Of a DNA stretch of 64,000 bases, positions 28,150 through 36,882 are shown piece after piece. The first letter of the stretch is position 1. The number at the start of each line of letters is the position of its first letter. The notes beneath the pieces were generated by a model. That model saw only the letters and a program-made list of their open reading frames with translations, did not search any database and had not been told where the DNA came from. This DNA comes from Comamonas fluminis (GTDB lineage: Bacteria; Pseudomonadota; Gammaproteobacteria; Burkholderiales; Burkholderiaceae_C), in assembly GCF_019186805.1 (NCBI RefSeq), contig NZ_CP066783.1:1377501-1441500 (forward strand), read 5' to 3'. The position numbers and the translations under genes were made by a program.

Positions 28150-29103
28150 TCAACCGTAGGTGCGGCGGTAGCACTCAATCTGGTGCTGTTCCACCGTGAC
28201 GGCCGGATATCTGGGCTGCTCGCCCTCGTCCAGGCAGGTAGGGATGCATTCGACCTTGTGCAGCGGGTTGCCAGTGAAGAAGAAAGGTACGGAATAGCGC
28301 TCACGTCCCGAGACATTGATGACCCGGTGAAGGGTGGAGACATAGCGGTCGTTGGTCCAGCGCGCGAACAGATCGCCAATGTTGACGACGAAGGCGCCGG
28401 GCACGGGGGGGGCATCAATCCAGCCGCCGCTGTCCTTGGCCCACACTTGCAGGCCACCCGCCTCGTCCTGCAGCAGCAGCGTTACGCCGCCGAAATCCGT
28501 GTGCTCGCCGCAGCCTTTCTCGCCCGGCTCGGGGTTGGCTGGCTGGGGTGGGTAGTGCAGCAGGCGCAGGGTGGCGGAGGCATCCTTGAGGTAGCCGTCG
28601 AAGTGGCTGACTGGCACACCCAGTGACAGGGCCAGGCCATGCACGATGGTCGCGCCCAGCGCATAGGCAGCCTGGTAGTAGTTCTGCATCACGGTGCGAA
28701 AGCCCGGCAGGGTGTCAGGCCACTGGTTGGGGCCGGTGTTGAAGCGGCCTGCCAGCACGCGTGGGTCGTTGGCTGCCACCTCTGCGCCAGCGTAAAAGCT
28801 TTCCTTCAGGTCGGGCGGTGCGCCGCTTTCCAGCGTCTGGGCACGCAGCGGTTCATAGCCGCGATTGCAAGGGGAGAGCTTTTTGTCCACTGCCAGCTTT
28901 TCGGTCATGGGCAGGTCAAAGAAGTGCTGGCTGGCCGCAAACAGATCGCTGATCAGTGCAGGGTCTATGCCGTGGCCCGTGATATAGAAAAAGCCGCGTT
29001 GCTCGCAAGCCTGGCGCAGTTGTGCCGCCACGAGGTGCTGGGCCACAGGGTCAGGGCTGCGAAGGCCGCTGATATCGATGATGGGGAGGGCTGAAGTGCT
29101 CAC
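28150..29103 (-). CDS. isopenicillin-N-synthase-like Fe(II)/2-oxoglutarate dioxygenase
   Basis: 317 residues. The N-terminal DIOX_N-type domain (PIIDISGL, ACEQRGFFYITGHGID) is followed by the double-stranded beta-helix with the iron triad HTD in GEHTDFGG and the distal His in STLHRVIN; the RYSVPFF motif binds 2-oxoglutarate in most relatives. It oxidises a small molecule in the cytoplasm. The start codon is GTG at 29103, preceded by a good aggaag ribosome site. It is the first catabolic gene after the LysR regulator and its candidate operator. Confidence 0.87.
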   Translation of the reverse strand: MSTSALPIIDISGLRSPDPVAQHLVAAQLRQACEQRGFFYITGHGIDPALISDLFAASQHFFDLPMTEKLAVDKKLSPCNRGYEPLRAQTLESGAPPDLKESFYAGAEVAANDPRVLAGRFNTGPNQWPDTLPGFRTVMQNYYQAAYALGATIVHGLALSLGVPVSHFDGYLKDASATLRLLHYPPQPANPEPGEKGCGEHTDFGGVTLLLQDEAGGLQVWAKDSGGWIDAPPVPGAFVVNIGDLFARWTNDRYVSTLHRVINVSGRERYSVPFFFTGNPLHKVECIPTCLDEGEQPRYPAVTVEQHQIECYRRTYG

Positions 29104-29240
29104 AAGTGGCTTCCTGAAGCTGAAGAACTGGATTCAGTTTAGAAAGCGAGGCTTGCGCTGGATAGCGCAGCTTTTGCTGCGGGGTGATCTAAAAATGTGA
29201 GCAGCAGTCGTTGATGGGTAAAGCGCTGCACGGCATTGGT

Positions 29241-29260
29241 GCATTGATGAACGTCAATGC
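29241..29260. promoter_or_regulatory. candidate LysR-type operator
   Basis: Perfect inverted repeat GCATTGA-N6-TCAATGC containing the T-N11-A pattern of LysR-regulator boxes. It lies between the LysR stop and the dioxygenase start, about 140 bp upstream of the latter, where an activator site would be expected. Confidence 0.5.
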
Positions 29261-29292
29261 GCACAACACCGGTGCAAGGGTTTGGCGAGGTC

Positions 29293-30276
29293 TCAGGCTT
29301 GGTGGCTGGCGCAGGTGGCCGTGGCTGCGGATGGCACTTGGGCCACCCACTCACGCAGTGTGAGGCTTTCCTCATCCTCGCGGTTCTCTATGGCATCAGC
29401 CACGATGCGGTTGAAGGCATCAAGTGCCGAGGGCAGCGTGCGCCCCGCGCGCACATAGACGCCAAGTTCTGAGTACAGCGTGGTAGGTGTGTCCAGCGGG
29501 ACATGAACCAGTCGCCCCTCGCGCAGTTCACGCTCCAGACCCAACCGGCTCTGGAAACAGATGCCCACACCACGCTCTACAAGGCTCTTGGCTAGCTCTA
29601 TGGATGAAGTTTCCAGCAGCACCTGAAGTGCACGCTTGTGGTGCGCCAGCAGGGGCTGGAGCAATTCGTGTATGGAGAGTTCAGGTGTTGGAAGAATCAG
29701 CGGAAACGCCGCACATTGCGCAAAATCCACGCGCTCCAGTTGGGCAATTGGGTGCTTGGGGGGAACGATGGCACCCAGCGCAAAGCGCCCCATGGTGCAT
29801 TGGCGCAGATTGTCATGGCGCTTGACTGAGAAGCCTATGCCCACGTCCGCATCGCCCTGAATCACAGCCTGTGCAGCCTGCTGGGAGCCGCAGGTGCGCA
29901 CATGAATCTGAATCGTCGGGTAGCGCCTGTGCATCTGCGTGAGTACGGCAGGCATCAGGTCGGCATTCAGTCCTTCAACCGCAGCCACGTTAACGGAGCC
30001 ACGGCGCACACCGCGCAGCAACTCCAGCTCGGTGCAGAGACGGTGCTCGTCCTGCAACACCGTGATGACATGGCGCGAAAACACTTCGCCAGCGGCTGTG
30101 AGTCGCAGGCCTGAGCTCAGGCGCTCGAACAAGGGGTTGCCGATTTCGTCCTCAAGCTGCAGCAACTGGCGGTTGACGGCTGATGAGGCGACATGCAGAT
30201 GGCGTGCGGCCTCACGTATGGAGCCGCAGCGGCGAATCATGTCGAAATAGCGAATGGAGCGTGCGTGAATATGCAT
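29293..30276 (-). CDS. LysR-family transcriptional regulator
   Basis: 327 residues. Winged helix-turn-helix at about residues 10-65 (IREAARHLHVASSAVNRQLLQLEDEIG, partly quoted: AARHLHVASSAVNRQL), then a two-lobed effector domain (VNVAAVEGLNADLMPAVL onward). It is co-oriented with, not divergent from, the catabolic genes it precedes by about 190 bp. It probably activates them in response to a pathway compound. Confidence 0.88.
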   Translation of the reverse strand: MHIHARSIRYFDMIRRCGSIREAARHLHVASSAVNRQLLQLEDEIGNPLFERLSSGLRLTAAGEVFSRHVITVLQDEHRLCTELELLRGVRRGSVNVAAVEGLNADLMPAVLTQMHRRYPTIQIHVRTCGSQQAAQAVIQGDADVGIGFSVKRHDNLRQCTMGRFALGAIVPPKHPIAQLERVDFAQCAAFPLILPTPELSIHELLQPLLAHHKRALQVLLETSSIELAKSLVERGVGICFQSRLGLERELREGRLVHVPLDTPTTLYSELGVYVRAGRTLPSALDAFNRIVADAIENREDEESLTLREWVAQVPSAATATCASHQA

Positions 30277-30321
30277 GCTGCCGAAAGCAGCATTTGCTGT
30301 GCCAGTTCGCAGTGTTGCGGT

Positions 30322-31419
30322 TTACTGAGGCGCGCCCGATGCCTTGGCGCGCTGTGCGCGGGCCGCTAGTTCGGCTTCATCCTCGCGCTGGGTGGGCCAG
30401 CCTTGCATGTGCTGCTGGGCAATATCGCAGAGCGCGGTGATCCACGGCGCGCTGTCGTTGAGGCAGTCTATGTACTCAAACTGCTGGCCCCCCGCATGCA
30501 AAAAGGCTTCGCGCGCTTCCTGGTTGATCTCTTCCAGAGTCTCCAGACAGTCGCTGGTAAAGCCGGGGCAGACCACATCCACGCGTTGGGTGCCTGCCTG
30601 CGCCAGGGCAATCAGTGATGGCTCGGTATAGGGCTCCAGCCACTTGGCTTTGCCAAAGCGCGACTGGAAGGTGACCATGTATTGGTCGGCGCTGAGCTTG
30701 AGCCGCTCGGCCAGCAGGCGTGCGGTTTTGTGTGATTCGCAGTGGTACGGGTCGCCCAAATGCAGGGTGCGCTCTGGCACGCCATGAAAGCTCATCACCA
30801 GCTTCTCGCCACGGCCATGGCCCCGCCAGTGCGCTTCGATGCGCTGGGCCAGCGCTTCGATATAGCCAGCGTCGTCGTGGTAGCGGTTCACAAAGCGCAG
30901 CTCGGGAATATGGCGCTGGGTCTTGGCCCAGTCGTAGACGGCGTCGAAGACGCTGGCCGTGGTAGTGCCCGAGTACTGGGGGTACAGCGGCAAAACCAGA
31001 ATGCGGTTGACGCCTTCTTTTTTCAGCGCATCCAGCTGCGCCGCAATCGCGGGCTTGCCGTAGCGCATGGCGGGCAGCACCAGAACGTTGTGGCCGCGTT
31101 CGCCCAGCCAGCCGCGCAGCAGGGTGGCCTGGCGTGTAGTCCAGTGCAGCAGGGGCGAGCCTTCTTTTTCATGCCACACGGTGGCATATTTGGCCGCCGA
31201 TTTGGCTGGGCGGGTGCGCAGGATGATGCCGTGCAGAACAGGCCACCAGGCGAATTTAGGAATCTCCACCACGCGGTCATCGCCCAGAAACTCGGCCAGA
31301 TAGGGGCGCACGGCGGCTGCCGTCGGAGCGTCGGGCGTGCCCAGATTGCACAGCAAGATGGCGGTGCGGGCGGATTGGTCGTGACGGAACTTCGGTTCGG
31401 GCGCAAAGCGTGATGGCAT
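30322..31419 (-). CDS. hemH: ferrochelatase
   Basis: 365 residues. Family blocks are ILLCNLGTPDAPT at the start, LPLYPQYSGTTTASV, the metal-site SFHGVPERT with catalytic His, FQSRFGKAKWLEPYT and VVCPGFTSDCLETLEE with the conserved Glu. It inserts Fe2+ into protoporphyrin IX, the last step of heme synthesis, at the membrane surface. The ATG at 31419 sits at the expected place. It is divergent from the HAD gene. Confidence 0.95.
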   Translation of the reverse strand: MPSRFAPEPKFRHDQSARTAILLCNLGTPDAPTAAAVRPYLAEFLGDDRVVEIPKFAWWPVLHGIILRTRPAKSAAKYATVWHEKEGSPLLHWTTRQATLLRGWLGERGHNVLVLPAMRYGKPAIAAQLDALKKEGVNRILVLPLYPQYSGTTTASVFDAVYDWAKTQRHIPELRFVNRYHDDAGYIEALAQRIEAHWRGHGRGEKLVMSFHGVPERTLHLGDPYHCESHKTARLLAERLKLSADQYMVTFQSRFGKAKWLEPYTEPSLIALAQAGTQRVDVVCPGFTSDCLETLEEINQEAREAFLHAGGQQFEYIDCLNDSAPWITALCDIAQQHMQGWPTQREDEAELAARAQRAKASGAPQ

Positions 31420-31488
31420 GGAGCAATTGTCTCAGCTATGCGGTAGGCACGGCAGGCTTGCGGCCTTGACTGCGGCTATTCTTGGCTT

Positions 31489-32241
31489 ATGCAAATTCAA
31501 TCGCCCATTGACGACAAGGCCCTTCATACCCTGCAGCAGCTGCGTGCCAGCGGCCAGATTCGCGCTATCAGCCTGGATCTGGATGACACGCTTTGGCCCA
31601 TCTGGCCGACGATTGCCAAGGCTGAAGCAACACTGCTGCAGTGGCTGGGAACGCACGCACCGACCACTGCAGAGCATCTGGGCGATACCCAGCATGTCAG
31701 AGCGCTGCGCCATGAAATCGTGACTCTGCGCCCTGATCTGAAAGGCGACCTCAGCGGTCTGCGCCGCGAATCCATCCGCCTGGCGCTGAGCCGCGCGGGT
31801 GACGATCCCGCGCTGGCGGAGCCCGCATTCGATGAATTCTTTGCCGCCCGCCAGCGGGTGGATTTGTTTGACGACGCGCTGCCCGCGCTGGAGTTTTTCT
31901 CGCAGCGCTGGCCGGTGGTGGCCTTGTCCAATGGCAATGCGGATGTGAACGTGGTGGGCATTGGCCAGCATTTCAAAGCCAGTCTGTCGGCCAGCGGTAG
32001 CGGTATGGCCAAACCTGAAACCCGGTTTTTTCTTGCTGCAGCAGAAGCAGTGGGTGTCGCCCCCGAGCATGTGCTGCACATTGGTGATGATGCGGCGCTG
32101 GATGCGCAAGGCGCCATGGATGCGGGTATGCACGCAGTCTGGCTCAATCGTGCGCAGGTAGCATGGCCTCACGTGGGCGCTGAACCCCACGTCACAGTCG
32201 CCAGCCTTTGGCAGTTGTGTCAGGGGCTGGCAGATCGCTGA
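31489..32241 (+). CDS. HAD-superfamily hydrolase
   Basis: 250 residues. Motif I is LDLDDTLWP with nucleophile Asp30 and acid Asp32, motif II VALSNGNAD, motif III the Lys of GMAKPETRFF and motif IV HIGDDAALDAQGAMDAGM. The layout, with a helical cap between motifs I and II, is that of small phosphatases and dehalogenase relatives. The substrate is unknown. It is first of a likely three-gene run with the two membrane proteins downstream. Confidence 0.85.
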   Translation: MQIQSPIDDKALHTLQQLRASGQIRAISLDLDDTLWPIWPTIAKAEATLLQWLGTHAPTTAEHLGDTQHVRALRHEIVTLRPDLKGDLSGLRRESIRLALSRAGDDPALAEPAFDEFFAARQRVDLFDDALPALEFFSQRWPVVALSNGNADVNVVGIGQHFKASLSASGSGMAKPETRFFLAAAEAVGVAPEHVLHIGDDAALDAQGAMDAGMHAVWLNRAQVAWPHVGAEPHVTVASLWQLCQGLADR

Positions 32242-32285
32242 TTCGAAGATGCATTGCTTCTTCGGGCTGCGAACAAGGAGCCCCC

Positions 32286-33134
32286 ATGCCTGCCTGTTTG
32301 CCCGCCTGTCTGTTGACCCCGCCCCCTCTGGCCCCTGTGCGTCAGGTGCACTGGACACAGCCCTTTGTCTGGCTGGGGCGCGCTTTTCAAGATATTGCTA
32401 ACGCTGCCTTAATCAGCCTGGCTCATGGTCTGATCTTGATCCTGATCGGTGCTGCGATATGGGGCGTGGGGCACAATCGCTTCTGGTTGATGGCAGGGGC
32501 CTTGTCGGGCTTTCTGGTGATGGGGCCGATTGTGGCTACCAGTCTCTACGCCATCAGCCGTGCGCTGGAAAGAGGTGAGGCGACAGATATCGGTCTGATT
32601 CGCCGCACCTGGACCCAGTGGCAAAGCTGCCATGCCACAGGCCGGGGAGGGTACTGGTGCATGGTGAAGTTTGGCGCGCTGCTGGCGCTGGCGGCCACGG
32701 GCTGGGTGCTGGTTTCGGCATCGCTGATTACCGTGATGTCGCCGGTGCCCGTGCACACCCTGCAGGATTTCATTCACCACATTGTGCTGGCCAGAGATGG
32801 GCAGCTGTTTGTGCAGTGGATGGCGCTGGGCAGCTTTCTGGCTGCTCCTATTTTTGCGTCCAGTGTCGTGGCCATGCCGCTGATGCTGGACAGACGCGTC
32901 ACCGTACGCCAGGCCGTGTTGACCAGCTGGTCCGTGGTGCTGGCCAACCCGGGCCCCATGGCCTTGTGGGCGGTGCTGATTGTGATGTTGACTTTGCTGG
33001 GCCTTGGCAGCTATTTGCTGGGGCTGGTGATTGTGATGCCCCTGCTTGGCCATGCCAGCTGGCATGCCTATCGTGATCTGGTAGATGCTTCGGCCTTCCC
33101 CTCCAGAGAAGAAGCGATAAAGCCTGCCGACTGA
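32286..33134 (+). CDS. DUF2189-like integral membrane protein
   Basis: 282 residues from an ATG preceded by aaggag. About six hydrophobic helices are visible (for example HGLILILIGAAIWGVG and MALWAVLIVMLTLLGLGSY), with a conserved-looking loop ISRALERGEATDIGLIRRTW. This matches what I know of DUF2189, a family without assigned function. An in-frame upstream start overlaps the HAD gene and is not used. Confidence 0.7.
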   Translation: MPACLPACLLTPPPLAPVRQVHWTQPFVWLGRAFQDIANAALISLAHGLILILIGAAIWGVGHNRFWLMAGALSGFLVMGPIVATSLYAISRALERGEATDIGLIRRTWTQWQSCHATGRGGYWCMVKFGALLALAATGWVLVSASLITVMSPVPVHTLQDFIHHIVLARDGQLFVQWMALGSFLAAPIFASSVVAMPLMLDRRVTVRQAVLTSWSVVLANPGPMALWAVLIVMLTLLGLGSYLLGLVIVMPLLGHASWHAYRDLVDASAFPSREEAIKPAD

Positions 33135-33181
33135 GCCATCCTCCAGCCAGGGCCTGGCAAAGGCGTAAGGACCTGGTTGTC

Positions 33182-33394
33182 GTGATATTTGGCTATACGG
33201 AAGAGCAGCTTGCCCACTTTTTCCTGACCTGGGGCGTGGGCGCCTTCATCTTGTTCATGGTGTTCATCATCTTGCAGCTGGCGCGTCAGTCCAAGGCAGG
33301 CAAGTTCGGCACCTTTGTGATCTTTCTGGGCCTGGGTGTGGGCTTTGTTGGCTACATCGCCAAGGTCATCATCCAATGGTGGATAGAGCGCTGA
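33182..33394 (+). CDS. DUF2788-like small membrane protein
   Basis: 70 residues, starting with GTG. Two helices (about 13-32 and 42-62) flank the basic loop ARQSKAGKFG, the pattern of DUF2788. Function unknown. It follows the DUF2189 gene by 47 bp and is probably cotranscribed. Confidence 0.72.
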   Translation: MIFGYTEEQLAHFFLTWGVGAFILFMVFIILQLARQSKAGKFGTFVIFLGLGVGFVGYIAKVIIQWWIER

Positions 33395-33440
33395 CCTTCG
33401 CCATCGGACAAGGCTGAAGAAACCGGCGCGATCCAAGTGA

Positions 33441-33536
33441 GAGACATCGAGCAAGGGCCGCCCCGCAGCGAGGATGTCGTCCCCCTTCCGATGCAACGCA
33501 TCGAGAAAGGGGGAAGGTGCGTAGCACCTCAGGGGG
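33441..33536. repeat. intergenic repeat element, copy 2
   Basis: About 96 bp ending directly at the stop of the Bug-protein gene. It shares most of its left half and the closing ctcaggggg with 19227-19300. The outer stem is GACATC (33443-33448) with GATGTC (33473-33478). It adds an inner hairpin (ccccctt, cgatgc-aac-gcatcg, aaggggg) and a third, GGTGC-gta-GCACC. Confidence 0.85.
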
Positions 33537-34559
33537 TTAACTGGGCTTAACCTGCGCGCGCTTGAGCACTTTTTGCCAGCGGCCTTGCTCTACGGTAATG
33601 AATTGCGCAAATTGCTCGGGTGTGCCGCCAATGGGCTCGGCGGCGTCGCCCTGCAGACGTTTGAGGGCATCCGGGGCCTTGACGGCCTTGGCGCAGGCGG
33701 CGGCCAGTTTGTCCACATGGGTGCGGGGCATGGAAGACGGGGCCAGCATGCCGTACCACTGGGTCATTTCAAAACCGGAAAAGCCTTGCTCTGCCACCGT
33801 GGGTACATCGGGCAGTTGCGGCAGACGGGCCGTAGAGCCTGTGGCAATGCAGCGCACCTTGCCCGCCTTGATGAAAGGGATCAGGGCAGAAGCGCCCACA
33901 GACGCAGCATCCAGACGGCCCGCAATCAGGTCCTGCATCATGGGGCCGGTGCCACGATAGGGCACATGCAGCATGAAGATATCGGCCGTCATCTTCAGAT
34001 ATTCAAACGCCAGATGCCCGGCGCTGCCATTACCGGCCGAGCCGTAGCTAAGCTTGCCGGGGTTCTTCTTGGCATAGGTCACCAGCTCTGCAATGTTCTT
34101 GACCGGGAGGTCGGGGTGCACCACGTACAGACTGGGCACCTTGGCCAGCAGGCTCACCGGCACAAAGTCCTTCTTCGGGTCATAGGGCAGTTTGTCGAAG
34201 ATATAGGGGTTCACGGCCAGCGTGCCAATGTGGCCAAGAATGATGGTGTGCTGGTCATCGGCCCGCGCCACGTCCTGCATGGCGATATTGCCCGCCGCGC
34301 CGGGCTTGTTTTCGACAAACACGTTCTGCCCCAGAACCTTTGATAGTTCTGCAGCGGTGGAGCGGGCCACGATTTCGGAGCTGCCGCCGGGCGCAAAGGG
34401 CACGACAAAGCGCACAGGCTTGGTGGGCCAGCCATCATCGGCTGCCAGGGCGCGGCCACTCAACAGGCTGGTGCATGCAGCTGCGCCAGCGCCCAGTAAA
34501 AGATGGCGGCGCGAGATGCTCAGAACTTCGCGGGTAGATTGCTCAAAGGTGGTTGCCAT
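33537..34559 (-). CDS. orphan tripartite tricarboxylate transporter substrate-binding (Bug) protein
   Basis: 340 residues from the ATG at 34559. The N-terminus holds SRRHLLLGAGAAACTS, a twin-arginine (Tat) type signal, ending near ALAAD. The Bug landmarks are PVRFVVPFAPGGSSEIVAR and ENKPGAAGNIAMQDVARA. No tctA/tctB genes are near; such orphan binding proteins are numerous in Comamonadaceae and Bordetella and may share a permease or act as sensors. The ligand is unknown. Confidence 0.86.
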   Translation of the reverse strand: MATTFEQSTREVLSISRRHLLLGAGAAACTSLLSGRALAADDGWPTKPVRFVVPFAPGGSSEIVARSTAAELSKVLGQNVFVENKPGAAGNIAMQDVARADDQHTIILGHIGTLAVNPYIFDKLPYDPKKDFVPVSLLAKVPSLYVVHPDLPVKNIAELVTYAKKNPGKLSYGSAGNGSAGHLAFEYLKMTADIFMLHVPYRGTGPMMQDLIAGRLDAASVGASALIPFIKAGKVRCIATGSTARLPQLPDVPTVAEQGFSGFEMTQWYGMLAPSSMPRTHVDKLAAACAKAVKAPDALKRLQGDAAEPIGGTPEQFAQFITVEQGRWQKVLKRAQVKPS

Positions 34560-34712
34560 GCTTTGTCTCCGTTGTTTTGGAATGGTGCGTGCACCTTGTT
34601 CTGGTGCTTCGCTGCATGGTTGCAACTGTGGCTGTCAAACCGCTGTCAAACGTGGTTCAGCAGGACTATGCGGGCATCAGGATTGCCCTGATAGGGCTTG
34701 CCCCAGTACGTA

Positions 34713-36071
34713 CTATTTCTGGTCTGCCTTGACTAGTTCAACAGCGGCGGCGAGGGCGCTGCGCACCGCACCTTCCAGCGTGGCGGGGTAGGGGCCGTCC
34801 ACATAGTCGCCGCAGGCCCACAGGCCCTGACCCAGTTCAATGGCCGGGCGCGCAAGTGCAGGCGTGCAGGCAAAAGTGGCACGCTTTTCAATCACGGTCT
34901 GCACGGGGGTGATATCGGCCCAGCCCAGCTCGCTGCGGGCTTGTTGCAGCACTTGCTGCTGCAGCGTCTGGCGGTCTGTGCGGCAGTCGCTGATGACAAA
35001 AGCCATCAAGCCTTGCTGCCGCGCATCGTTCTGGTGCAAATGCCCCCGGTCAAACACAAACTGCGCAGGGGCATCGGCACTGGGGCGCAGTGCCAGCCAG
35101 GGCAGATTACTTGGCAGACGATGGCTGGTGCGGGCGTAAACCGTGGCAATCGCGGTGTGCTCCAGTGCCTGCGCTTCGATGGCCCAGCGCTGAAACTGCA
35201 CGCCCATTCGGGCAGGCAGGCGCTCATCTTCTGAGGCGCCAAGCGCCAGTCTGGCCGCTTCCTGCGGGGGGCAGGCCAGCAGCACGGCATCAAAACGGCT
35301 TTGCTCCAGCTGCGCCGCAAGTTCGGGCTGCTGAGCACGCAGCTGCCATTGCTGCCCTGAAGGAATCAGCTCCTGCACACGGCAGCCGGTATGCACGGCC
35401 AGCCCTTGCCTTTGCAGCCATTGGGCCGCCGGAGCGGGAAAGAGATCGCTCAGGCTGCAGCGTGGCACCAGAAAGTGCGAGCCGCCCGTGCCTGCAAACA
35501 GCGCATCCTGCTGCACGCGTAGAAAGATGCTGCCGCTGGCCTGTGCAGCAGGCAGATTGAGGGCGGAGACGCACAGCGGCTCAATGAATTCGTCCATCAG
35601 CCTGGCGGGCAGACCTGCGCAGACATCGGCCACCGTCGCAGTCTCTGCACAGCGAAAGCCTTGCAAGCGCCAGCGAATGGCTCGGCGCAGCAAGGCGGCG
35701 CGTTCAGACAAGGTCCAGCCACTTGCGCTGGCAATACCGGCCAGTGCATCCAGCGGCGCAGGCCAGCGGGGGAAGGACAGGCCGCAGCCATCGGCATAGC
35801 GCATGGCAAGCGGCTTGCGCAGCAGCAGTTGCTCCGGGTTCAGCCCCACGTCGCGCATCAACTGCAGGCATTCGGTGTAGGCGCCGATCAAGATGTGCTG
35901 GCCGTTGTCCGCTTCTGTCTGCGTTTCGTCTGGCGGGCCTAGCATCAGGGCTCTTGCACGGCCGCCCAATGTGCGGCTGGCTTCAAATACCTCGGGGGCA
36001 TGGCCTTGCTGCGCCAGTTTCACGGCTGCGGCCATGCCGGCCCAGCCGCCACCAATCACTGCAATCTTCAT
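34713..36071 (-). CDS. hpnE: hydroxysqualene dehydroxylase (squalene-associated FAD enzyme)
   Basis: 452 residues from the ATG at 36071. The FAD-binding Rossmann start is IAVIGGGWAGMAAAVKLAQ, followed by the amine-oxidase-type fold (FEASRTLGGRARAL) and a C-terminal GDYVDGPYPATLEGAVRSA block. HpnE reduces hydroxysqualene to squalene, completing the HpnC/HpnD/HpnE route. It overlaps the preceding alanine-rich protein gene by 4 bp and ends the operon that begins with the HpnC-HpnD frame. No squalene-hopene cyclase is in this window. Confidence 0.88.
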   Translation of the reverse strand: MKIAVIGGGWAGMAAAVKLAQQGHAPEVFEASRTLGGRARALMLGPPDETQTEADNGQHILIGAYTECLQLMRDVGLNPEQLLLRKPLAMRYADGCGLSFPRWPAPLDALAGIASASGWTLSERAALLRRAIRWRLQGFRCAETATVADVCAGLPARLMDEFIEPLCVSALNLPAAQASGSIFLRVQQDALFAGTGGSHFLVPRCSLSDLFPAPAAQWLQRQGLAVHTGCRVQELIPSGQQWQLRAQQPELAAQLEQSRFDAVLLACPPQEAARLALGASEDERLPARMGVQFQRWAIEAQALEHTAIATVYARTSHRLPSNLPWLALRPSADAPAQFVFDRGHLHQNDARQQGLMAFVISDCRTDRQTLQQQVLQQARSELGWADITPVQTVIEKRATFACTPALARPAIELGQGLWACGDYVDGPYPATLEGAVRSALAAAVELVKADQK

Positions 36072-36850
36072 CGTTGTCTGGGCACGTTGGTGCACAGCTC
36101 TGCGTGCGAGGGCTGCCAGGTGGCAGCAGGCCTGTTTTTGCAATAGCTTTGCAGTTCATGCAAGGCTGCTGTGTTGTGCTGGCTATTGGCCGCGTGGGAG
36201 AGCAGGCGCAGTGCGTGAAAGCTCAACTCGGCGGCAGGAAGCTGACTTGTTGCTGCGGAAGTCATAGCTGCTGGCGCTTTTGTTGCAGGGGCTTCAAGCG
36301 TTTTTGGTGTGTTGTGCAGCGATGGCATATGTTCCACCACGGTGAAGTCGCCAGTTTTGGCGGCTTTGCCCATCATCTGCTGATAGAGGTTGAGCATCTG
36401 CGTGCTGTCAGCGCTGCTCAGCATATTGGTGGGAAGTGTGAGGTAGCGGCTTACTTCTGGTGGTGTGGCTTCCAGCAAGGCCTTGTCAGCCACAGACATC
36501 GGGGCTTTGCCTGCAAGGTGCGCAGCATCATCGGCGGCAAATACCAGACCATGGCGGGTGCTGGCCGCCGCCATCTCGGCCCCGCCTGCGGCAGCAGCGC
36601 CTGTGGCTGCACCGGCAGCACCGGCCTTGCCAGCAGTGCTGGCGGTTTCGGCGGCCTTGCCAGCCTTGGCGGCTTTACTGGCCGCATTTGCCGCTTCGGC
36701 GCCACCTTCGGCCACTTTTCCGGCTGCAGCGGCAGCTTTGCCTGCCTTGCCAAGCCAGCCAAGGAATGCGTGGCTGGGCAAGGCGGCGCCCATGCCCAGC
36801 GCGAAAGCCAGGGCCAGAGCACTTGTGCGCAGGCGGTTTGCAGATGTCAT
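36068..36850 (-). CDS. alanine-rich exported protein of unknown function in the squalene operon
   Basis: 260 residues. A signal peptide of about 28 residues ends PSHAF. Residues 33-95 are almost entirely Ala, Gly, Lys and Glu with KAGKAA-type repeats, probably helical. The C-terminal half is mixed and has two Cys (SYCKNRP, AELCTNV) near the end that could form a disulfide. Family not recognised. It begins 32 bp after the HpnC-HpnD stop and overlaps hpnE by 4 bp, so it is a true member of the operon. Around 36265-36283 the coding strand holds a half-copy of the dispersed palindrome, read as KAPAA. Confidence 0.7.
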   Translation of the reverse strand: MTSANRLRTSALALAFALGMGAALPSHAFLGWLGKAGKAAAAAGKVAEGGAEAANAASKAAKAGKAAETASTAGKAGAAGAATGAAAAGGAEMAAASTRHGLVFAADDAAHLAGKAPMSVADKALLEATPPEVSRYLTLPTNMLSSADSTQMLNLYQQMMGKAAKTGDFTVVEHMPSLHNTPKTLEAPATKAPAAMTSAATSQLPAAELSFHALRLLSHAANSQHNTAALHELQSYCKNRPAATWQPSHAELCTNVPRQR

Positions 36851-36882
36851 GCTGGCACTTTAGCAGCCCGACCAGAGCAGGC

